DNA from: Anaerolineaceae bacterium | GTDB taxonomy: Bacteria; Chloroflexota; Anaerolineae; Anaerolineales; Anaerolineaceae | DNA length: 12,781 nucleotides | Assembly: GCA_003448875.1 (NCBI GenBank) | Contig: DLXG01000158.1 | Coordinates: 2,939 to 15,719 of the forward strand | Reading direction: 5' to 3' | Shown here: in pieces, positions 7,297-12,781 of the stretch | Numbering within the stretch: position 1 is the stretch's first letter | Layout: the number at the start of each line of letters is the position of its first letter | Made by a program: the position numbers and the translations under genes | Notes under the pieces: model-generated | Databases searched by the model: none | What the model was told of the DNA's origin: nothing | Seen by the model: only the letters and a program-made list of their open reading frames with translations

Positions 7297-9126
7297 TTAT
7301 GCTGTAGCCAGTTGTTCGGGTTGTGAAAACGGGTCGAGGTCTTGCTCCATCTGGTGGCGGAACTGCTTGGTGTACAGTGAGTAGTACTTACCGCGCTTAC
7401 GCAGCAGTTCGGCGTGGCTGCCCATTTCGGCAATCTTCCCCTGTTCAATGACCAGAATGCGGTCAGCACGTTTGATGGTGGAAAGGCGGTGGGCAATCAC
7501 AAAACTGGTGCGCCCTTTCATCATCAATTCCATGCCGCGTTGAATAAGGGCTTCGGTGAGCGTATCCACCGAACTGGTGGCTTCATCCATAATGAACACC
7601 TCGGGTTTGGCAAGTACAGCGCGAGCCAGACTGATTAATTGTTTCTGCCCAACCGAAAGCAGGTTACCGCCCTCGCCCACTTCTTCATCATACCCCTTTT
7701 TGAGCTTGACGATGAAATCATGTGCGCCGGCCAGTTTAGCCGCTTCGACAATTTCTTCATCGGTTGCGTCCAAACGGCCATAACGGATATTCTCGCGAAT
7801 GGTGCCGGAGAAGAGATGCGGAGTTTGCAATACCATACCAATGCGGGATTGGATGGCGTGCAGAGAATATTCTCGATAGTCTTTGCCGCCAATGCGGATG
7901 CTGCCTTTTTTGGGTTCATAAAAACGACAGATGAGATTGACAATGGTGGTCTTGCCGCCGCCGGTTTCACCAACTACTGCAATCGTCTCTCCGCGTTTGA
8001 CATGCAGTGAAAAGTTTTCCAACACGGGTTTCTTGTCGCCATCATCATAGTAAAACGTCACATTGTCAAATTCAATATCGCCCTGAATAGTGCCGGGATC
8101 ATAGGCGCCCGGTAAATCTTTGACATCCGGCACGGCATCAATCATCGAGAAGATGCGCTCACCGGAAGCAATGGCGTGCTGCATTTCAGCGAATACCCGC
8201 GCCAGATCCTGAATCGGCCACATCATGAACGTGACGTAAGAAACAAACGCCTGAATGCCGCCGACCGTCATGCCGCCTACCTGCACCTGCCAGCCGCCAT
8301 ACCAGACGATGGCTGCCAGGGCGATGGCTGAAATCAGCTGGACAGTGGGGAGAAATAGGGCGCTGAGCCAGGCCGCCCGGTAAGATGAGCGATACATATC
8401 GGCGGTAAGGGCTTTGAATTCTTCCAGATTGGCATCCTCGCGGCATAGGGCTTTGACCACCCGCACACCGGTGATATTTTCGTTGAAGGCGCCGGTGATT
8501 TTTGAATTCATCTTGCGGACATTGCGGAATTCGCCAAGAATGCGCTTGCGGAATTCGTAAGCAATGTAGAACAGCACCGGTAAAATACCCAATACAATCA
8601 GCGCCAGTTTCCAGTTGATGTACAACATGAACCCCATGGCAGTGATGATGTTCATCATCGCCCAGGTCACATCCAAAAGGCCCCACGTCACCAGATCGGC
8701 TACCCGCTCGCTATCAGAGGTAACCCGCGACATGATCCAGCCAACTGGTGTACGGCTGAAGTAGGAAAGTGAAAGCCCTTGGAGATGATTGAACATCTTC
8801 TGGCGCAAGTCGTAGCGTACCCGTTCTCCAAGCACACCGGCAAGGTAGATGAAACCGAAGACGCCGCTGGCCTGCACAAACCCCAATGTGCCGTAGATAA
8901 TCAACAGTCGGTATAACTCGGTACGGTTTTGAGCCAGAATACCATTATCAATGATCAGTTTGCTGATGTAGGTAAATACCGAATCCAGCGAACTTACCAG
9001 TGCGATGGTGACCAGAAACCCGACCACCCAACGCCAATGGGGGCGAGTTAAGGCGAGAATGCGGCGTAAAGTTTGACCGTTGAATTGGGTCTTAAATTCT
9101 TCTTCTTCAAAGGTTTCAAGCGACAC
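7297..9126 (-). CDS. ABC exporter half-transporter, consensus ATPase subunit (Glu present, LSVGQ signature)
   Basis: A 609-residue half-transporter: six membrane segments in about residues 33-310 (ABC type-1 exporter fold, coupling region around SYFSRTPVGWIMSRVTSD) and an ATPase domain from about 350 to 585. Visible are Walker A GETGGGKT (386-393, K392), Q-loop Q434, signature LSVGQ (490-494), Walker B with D514 and catalytic E515 (FIMDEATSS), and switch H546 (IAHR). The signature departs from LSGGQ: Gly to Val at the third position. The partner upstream has a normal signature but lacks the Glu, so the two complement each other as a heterodimeric exporter. The GTG start at 9126 overlaps the partner's last codons by 11 nt and follows AAAGGAG (9134-9140) by 7 nt, so the subunits are probably made in equal amounts. 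Substrate (drug, lipid or peptide) cannot be read from the sequence. Confidence 0.93.
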   Translation of the reverse strand: MSLETFEEEEFKTQFNGQTLRRILALTRPHWRWVVGFLVTIALVSSLDSVFTYISKLIIDNGILAQNRTELYRLLIIYGTLGFVQASGVFGFIYLAGVLGERVRYDLRQKMFNHLQGLSLSYFSRTPVGWIMSRVTSDSERVADLVTWGLLDVTWAMMNIITAMGFMLYINWKLALIVLGILPVLFYIAYEFRKRILGEFRNVRKMNSKITGAFNENITGVRVVKALCREDANLEEFKALTADMYRSSYRAAWLSALFLPTVQLISAIALAAIVWYGGWQVQVGGMTVGGIQAFVSYVTFMMWPIQDLARVFAEMQHAIASGERIFSMIDAVPDVKDLPGAYDPGTIQGDIEFDNVTFYYDDGDKKPVLENFSLHVKRGETIAVVGETGGGKTTIVNLICRFYEPKKGSIRIGGKDYREYSLHAIQSRIGMVLQTPHLFSGTIRENIRYGRLDATDEEIVEAAKLAGAHDFIVKLKKGYDEEVGEGGNLLSVGQKQLISLARAVLAKPEVFIMDEATSSVDTLTEALIQRGMELMMKGRTSFVIAHRLSTIKRADRILVIEQGKIAEMGSHAELLRKRGKYYSLYTKQFRHQMEQDLDPFSQPEQLATA

Positions 9127-10930
9127 TGGCTATCTCCTTTTCCAGTTCGTCATCAATGCGGGTTTGAATCTCAAAAATTTGACGGTAGATACCATCCTGT
9201 CGGACCAGATCGGCGTGCCTACCGCGCTGGACAATTCTGCCTTTATCCAGCACGAGAATCAAATCGGCATCCATGATGCTTTGAATGCGATGTGCGATGA
9301 TGAATGTCGTTCGACCTTTCATCAGGTTTTGCAGGGCTTCGCGAATCTCGGCTTCCGTTTCGGTATCTATCGCTGAGGTAGAGTCATCCAAAATCAAAAT
9401 GCGCGGGTTTTTGAGCAGGGTGCGGGCAATGGCTACCCGCTGCTTTTGACCGCCGGATAGGGTTACCCCTTTTTCGCCCACCAGTGTGTTATACCCTTTT
9501 TCAAAGGTGAGGATGATGTCATGGATGGCGGCGGCTTTGGCGGCTGCTTCGACTTCGGCCTGCGACACTTCTCTCCCTACGCCGTAGGTAATATTTTCGC
9601 GAATGGTGCGGGAGAAAAGGAAAGGTTCCTGCTCGACAATCCCAATTTGCTGGCGCAAAAACAGGCGCGGGTAACGTTTAAGTTCAATATCATCCAGTAA
9701 GATGCGCCCGGATGTGTATTCGTAGAAGCGAGGCAGCAGGTTGACCAGTGTGGTTTTACCTGATCCCGTTGAGCCCAGTAAAGCTACCACCTGCCCGGGT
9801 TCGCATTGGAAGGTAATATCCTGCAGGGCTACATTCCCGTCATCATAAGCAAAGCCTACCTGCTCGAATTCGATCTTGCCAAGGATATCGTTCTTGGGGC
9901 GGTGTTTGCCGGTTTCCAACGATTCGCGTTCTTGCTTGATGATCTCCATCACCCGATTGTAGGAAACCATACCGGTTGAGGTCTGGACGATTAAGCGGCC
10001 GAGATTGCGCATCGGGAAAATAATCCAGACAATCAGGCCGGCGTAGGCAAGAAATGTTCCGACTGTGATTTCACCGTTGATGGCCATCAACGCCCCGACC
10101 AGATAACCGACCAGTATTTGCAGGTTGCAAATCGTATCGGAAATCGGCCAGAATAGAGAGTGCATTTTGAGTAGTTTTTTGCCGCGCAAAAATTTTTCCC
10201 AGTTATCCCGTTCAAATTTTCCGATCTCATATTCCTGGCGGGCAAAGGCCTTAACCACCCGGATGCCAGTCAGGTTTTCCTGTAAGGTGGTTGAAAGAAC
10301 AGCATCCTGAGTTTGATATTCCTCGTAGGCTTTTGAAATCTTGCGGAAAAAGATAAGCGAAATTCCAACGATAACCGGCACGACAATGACCGAGATCAGA
10401 GCCAGCTTAACGTTCAATTGAAGGAGGGCGATGAAATTAATCACAAACAAAAGGATAATCCGCCCGATACCGATGGCCTGATCAGCAAAGAAACGGCGCA
10501 GGGCATCCACGTCTGAGGTGGAGCGCTGAATCAGTTCGCCGGTTTCCATGCGGGAGTGATAGGTGAAGGTCAGGCGTTGAATGTGGTCAAAAAGGTAATT
10601 ACGCAGGCGGCGGGTAATCCCTTCGGCTGTTTGAGCGGCCAGTTTGCCGCTGAGGAAGGAAAAACCACCTTCCAGACCGGCCAGTAAAATGAAGCCAAGC
10701 GCGATCACCGGCAGGGTTACGGCTGCGCTTCTGGCTACCAGATAGTCATCCACAAAATAGCGCAGCAACAGGTAGGTGAGGGTCTTCGCAACCGCTGAAA
10801 TGCCCAAACTCAGTGTGGCTGCAATGTACAATTTGCGAAAACCGCGCATTAAACGCCACAATCCCTTTAGACGATTGGAATGTACGGCGCGCTTTAAGTC
10901 ATAATTTAGGACTGCTTCGGAAACAGACAA
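9116..10930 (-). CDS. ABC exporter half-transporter, degenerate-site subunit (Asp replaces catalytic Glu)
   Basis: A 604-residue half-transporter with six membrane segments in about 33-315 and an ATPase domain from about 352 to 585. Motifs: Walker A GSTGSGKT (386-393, K392), Q434, canonical signature LSGGQ (491-495), Walker B ILILDDSTSAID with D515 followed by D516 where the catalytic Glu normally stands, and switch H547. Asp here is the hallmark of the degenerate ATP site in heterodimeric exporters such as Thermotoga TM287/TM288 and BmrCD. The charged tail (about 589-600) may help pairing. The start is TTG at 10930, 9 nt after AGGAGG (10940-10945). It is the first gene of a two-gene operon and overlaps the next gene by 11 nt. 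General annotation would be multidrug-type or lipid ABC transporter; the actual substrate is unknown. Confidence 0.93.
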   Translation of the reverse strand: MSVSEAVLNYDLKRAVHSNRLKGLWRLMRGFRKLYIAATLSLGISAVAKTLTYLLLRYFVDDYLVARSAAVTLPVIALGFILLAGLEGGFSFLSGKLAAQTAEGITRRLRNYLFDHIQRLTFTYHSRMETGELIQRSTSDVDALRRFFADQAIGIGRIILLFVINFIALLQLNVKLALISVIVVPVIVGISLIFFRKISKAYEEYQTQDAVLSTTLQENLTGIRVVKAFARQEYEIGKFERDNWEKFLRGKKLLKMHSLFWPISDTICNLQILVGYLVGALMAINGEITVGTFLAYAGLIVWIIFPMRNLGRLIVQTSTGMVSYNRVMEIIKQERESLETGKHRPKNDILGKIEFEQVGFAYDDGNVALQDITFQCEPGQVVALLGSTGSGKTTLVNLLPRFYEYTSGRILLDDIELKRYPRLFLRQQIGIVEQEPFLFSRTIRENITYGVGREVSQAEVEAAAKAAAIHDIILTFEKGYNTLVGEKGVTLSGGQKQRVAIARTLLKNPRILILDDSTSAIDTETEAEIREALQNLMKGRTTFIIAHRIQSIMDADLILVLDKGRIVQRGRHADLVRQDGIYRQIFEIQTRIDDELEKEIASVA

Positions 10931-10990
10931 CTTACCTTACCTCCTGTGAGGTTTTAACCAAAAACAATCACAAAAAATGAGAGTTTGTAC

Positions 10991-11018
10991 AGTATAACGC
11001 AGGCCAATGGATTTGCAA
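10991..11018 (-). promoter_or_regulatory. Likely promoter of the ABC exporter operon
   Basis: On the minus strand TTGCAA (11018-11013) is followed after 16 nt by TATACT (10996-10991), 5 of 6 to the -10 consensus. Transcription would start near 10984, giving a leader of about 54 nt to the TTG start at 10930. The -35 lies in the loop, and the spacer contains one arm, of the inverted repeat at 11001-11033. Confidence 0.55.
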
Positions 11019-11033
11019 TCATCCCATTGGCCT
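11001..11033. repeat. Inverted repeat at the exporter promoter, candidate operator
   Basis: AGGCCAATGG (11001-11010) and CCATTGGCCT (11024-11033) are perfect inverted copies separated by 13 nt. One arm sits between the predicted -35 and -10, the other just upstream of the -35. A third related site, CCAAATGGG (11045-11053), follows. There is no T-run next to the hairpin on either strand, so an operator fits better than a terminator, although it also lies 45 nt past the stop of the Fpg-like gene. Confidence 0.5.
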
Positions 11034-11077
11034 TTGTAAACTGACCAAATGGGTAGGAAATTGGGATATAAAAACCA

Positions 11078-11887
11078 TCAAATCAAAGGTTGACAAACCG
11101 GGCAGATAAAACTGCTGGTACTGCCAGTCTTGATTTTTTGGATGGAAGTCTGGCAGCGAGGACAAGGTTTACCTTCTTTATAACCGATCAGGATATCCTC
11201 CATGGTGAAAGACCCGCGCCAGCCATGCAGGTCCAATTCATAAAAAGCCCCATTCTTTTCCAGACTGGGTCGCAGACCCAATTGAATCGCCTCAGCCAGT
11301 CTTTCAATTTCTTCGTCAGAAAGCGAATTGATCGGACGTTGCGGATGCAGACGGGCAAGGAACAGAATATCATGAATGTAGGCATTCCCGATTCCGGCAA
11401 TTTTACTCTGATCGAGCAGAAGGGACTTTAAACGGCCAGACTTTCCGGCAAGTATTCTTTTCAACTCGGTAACGTTCAGGTCGAGGGCATTCGGTCCCAA
11501 TTTGTGGGTCATTTCATGTTCGCTTAATTGTTCCTCTGGTACAAAGTGGGCATATCCAAACCACCAGAAATTGACTGCAAGGCAGCTGCTATCTTCAAAA
11601 TCAAAAATGAGTCGGTATTTTTCGGGCAGGGAGGAACGGGTGAGAAGCAAAATTTCACCTCCCATTCCTAAATTCAACAGCAACCAGCCGTGATTGAGGT
11701 GGATGAATAGCCATTTACCGCGGTAGGTTACCTCGCGAATGGCGCTGCCGCATACAGCAGTCTTGAATTCTTCCACGGAGAGATTCAAGCATTTTGGCTG
11801 CACCACTTCTACATTGCAGATAACTTTGCCGGGTAGTTCTGCGTTCATTTGTCGGGCGCGGGAAGCAATTTCGGGCAATTCTGGCAT
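11078..11887 (-). CDS. Fpg/Nei-family DNA glycosylase, divergent subfamily
   Basis: A 269-residue protein of the formamidopyrimidine-DNA glycosylase fold. Its N-terminus is MPELPE, giving the Schiff-base P2 and E3 that family members use to excise oxidised bases and nick the DNA. K58 (RGKW), M75 (LGMGG), N168 in the helix-two-turn-helix (AGIGNAY), and a four-Cys zinc finger (C242, C245, C262, C265) are all present. Two usual DNA-reading features are altered. The DPRRFG loop reads NFWWFG (106-111), so the void-filling Arg is Trp. The conserved zinc-finger Arg is T257 in KTGSTSSF. Catalysis should be intact, but lesion preference may differ from classical MutM. The ATG at 11887 is fixed by the obligatory P2; a longer frame upstream would bury it. 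GGAG lies 9 nt before the start. It follows the dehydrogenase-like gene by 100 nt with its own promoter. Confidence 0.88.
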   Translation of the reverse strand: MPELPEIASRARQMNAELPGKVICNVEVVQPKCLNLSVEEFKTAVCGSAIREVTYRGKWLFIHLNHGWLLLNLGMGGEILLLTRSSLPEKYRLIFDFEDSSCLAVNFWWFGYAHFVPEEQLSEHEMTHKLGPNALDLNVTELKRILAGKSGRLKSLLLDQSKIAGIGNAYIHDILFLARLHPQRPINSLSDEEIERLAEAIQLGLRPSLEKNGAFYELDLHGWRGSFTMEDILIGYKEGKPCPRCQTSIQKIKTGSTSSFICPVCQPLI

Positions 11888-11923
11888 GGTGGGGTGCTCC
11901 GATGGGTGATTGGGAATAAGCCT

Positions 11924-11932
11924 ATTATAGCA
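11924..11932 (-). promoter_or_regulatory. Extended -10 promoter of the Fpg-like gene
   Basis: The minus strand reads TGCTATAAT (11932-11924), a perfect TATAAT with the TGn extension that can replace a -35 box. No good -35 is visible. The start would fall near 11917, about 30 nt before the ATG at 11887. Confidence 0.6.
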
Positions 11933-11972
11933 CTTAAGTTCTAAAATTTTTGCCCAAATTAACAAATTCCTG

Positions 11973-11999
11973 AAAAAAGGGTCAAAATCATTCGCCCTT
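11973..11999 (-). terminator. Weak possible terminator after the dehydrogenase-like gene
   Basis: On the minus strand AAGGG (11999-11995) can pair with CCCTT (11981-11977) across a 13-nt loop, followed by further T residues to 11973. The stem is only 5 bp and overlaps the end of the coding region, so efficiency is doubtful. Confidence 0.3.
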
Positions 12000-12781
12000 C
12001 ATGGCTAACCAGCCATGTAAAGTAGCCCGGTAGAGCGCGCGCTCAAAATATGAACCCCTCAGGGAGAGATTCTCGTAGCCCTTTTCAAGCAGTACTTCCA
12101 TCAACGGCTGCATTTGCTGGGCGTAGTGGCGCATACAGGCTTCGGGGTGAATGCCCGGCCATGAGTAACATGTCACGGTTGTGCGGCGGTGGCTGGTGGG
12201 GATTCCTTCCGGAATGGTTTTCGTCCAGTTGGGATCATCGGGATAAAAAATGTACTGGTCTAAATTCCCCATCGGAATCCCTTCAACGCCCCGCACAACC
12301 GGCGGGTTCGTATTCAAGGTGTAAGGGTCTACGGCTAAATCCGCAATGACGGCGTGTTCGGGCAGCCAGGCAATCCAATCATTTGGTACTACCGGCTTGC
12401 TGGTGTCCCAGCGCTGGGTAGCATCTACCAGAATATCGGAGGATTGAAACAGGGATTGCATCAATTGAGGCTGGCAGGTTACATTTCTTCCTACTACCTG
12501 AGCGATCACACCGGGACCGCCAGCCCGAATATGATCATTATTGCGTTCGACATTTCCCAATTTTGTGGCGGCTTCGACGGCATGTTTTCCCACCATCCCC
12601 ACCCCCAGAATCAGAGCCTTGATAGGCTGACCATCCGGTCGAATCAAGTTCGGCCAGCGCTTTTCCAGTACATCATAAGCGGCTTCTAATCCATTCCAGG
12701 CAACTGCCTTCATGTTTTCGATCAATCGGATGTTGTTATCGTCAACCACGCTGTCCATGGAAATGGCTCGAATGCCCAATC
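11988..12781 (-). CDS. Alanine dehydrogenase/transhydrogenase-like NAD(P)-binding protein, 5' end outside the window
   Basis: The last 263 or so residues of a protein whose N-terminus lies beyond the right edge; the TTG near 12779 is probably an internal Leu codon. A helix NMKAVAWNGLEAAYDVLEK leads into a Rossmann strand and loop ALILGVGMVGKHA with GxGxxG (59-64 of the visible part), then DILVDAT and VIADLAVDP, the order seen in the C-terminal domain of alanine dehydrogenase and transhydrogenase. A later IPTSHRRTT segment followed by a helix corresponds roughly to the VPRTST closing motif of that family. The region after the GxGxxG is much shorter and differs from true Ald, and the last 40 residues are not familiar. 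A pyridine-nucleotide-dependent oxidoreductase is likely; L-alanine as substrate is not shown. The gene ends with TGA 100 nt before the Fpg-like gene. Confidence 0.65.
   Translation of the reverse strand, partial: LGIRAISMDSVVDDNNIRLIENMKAVAWNGLEAAYDVLEKRWPNLIRPDGQPIKALILGVGMVGKHAVEAATKLGNVERNNDHIRAGGPGVIAQVVGRNVTCQPQLMQSLFQSSDILVDATQRWDTSKPVVPNDWIAWLPEHAVIADLAVDPYTLNTNPPVVRGVEGIPMGNLDQYIFYPDDPNWTKTIPEGIPTSHRRTTVTCYSWPGIHPEACMRHYAQQMQPLMEVLLEKGYENLSLRGSYFERALYRATLHGWLAMKGE

Noticed and set aside
1..12781. Search for CRISPR arrays, transposases, attachment sites, toxin-antitoxin pairs or phage genes
   Set aside because: No direct-repeat arrays, transposase motifs or integrase motifs were found; every long frame fits a metabolic, transport or repair gene. 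The tRNA gene has no duplicated 3' end downstream that would suggest an integrated element in this window.

Overview
The window reads as ordinary chromosome of a free-living bacterium, most likely a Chloroflexota of the Anaerolineae type. The best pointers are a secreted lipoprotein with an NBR1-type Ig-like domain after a Thr/Pro/Gln-rich linker, a DUF1360-type membrane protein, a divergent Fpg/Nei-family glycosylase, and frequent GTG and TTG starts with good Shine-Dalgarno sequences. The lineage is inferred from gene content only; there is no rRNA or other phylogenetic marker here.

Layout: positions 1-5080 are transcribed leftward. A tight unit runs M24B aminopeptidase (pepP-like) > alpha/beta hydrolase > metallo-beta-lactamase-fold hydrolase > GT-C type membrane glycosyltransferase. 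The last gene is cut by the left edge, and the gaps are only 9-23 nt. Upstream lies a separate acyl-CoA synthetase-like gene. Positions 5169-7240 run rightward: a strong promoter and a CAU-anticodon tRNA, a DUF1360-like protein with a CxxC motif, and the NBR1-domain lipoprotein. A perfect 11-bp GC-rich hairpin at 7261-7292 separates this gene from the convergent one and probably terminates both strands. Positions 7297-12781 run leftward again: two overlapping ABC exporter half-transporters, an Fpg/Nei-like glycosylase, and an alanine-dehydrogenase-like protein cut by the right edge.

How the genes work together: the two ABC proteins almost certainly form one heterodimeric exporter. One has Asp in place of the catalytic Glu but a normal LSGGQ signature; the other has the Glu but an LSVGQ signature. 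Together they give one intact and one degenerate ATP site. Their likely promoter lies inside an inverted repeat (11001-11033) with a third related half-site nearby, suggesting local repression. The four-gene leftward unit has no single obvious pathway.

No phage, insertion sequence, CRISPR array or defence system was seen, and I found no clearly new multi-gene system. The most interesting points are the changed DNA-reading residues of the Fpg-like protein, the operator-like repeat at the exporter, the unassigned C-terminal half of the lipoprotein, and the short, unusual alanine-dehydrogenase-like protein. No gene-free stretch exceeds 300 bases; the longest, 4964-5207, holds only candidate promoters.
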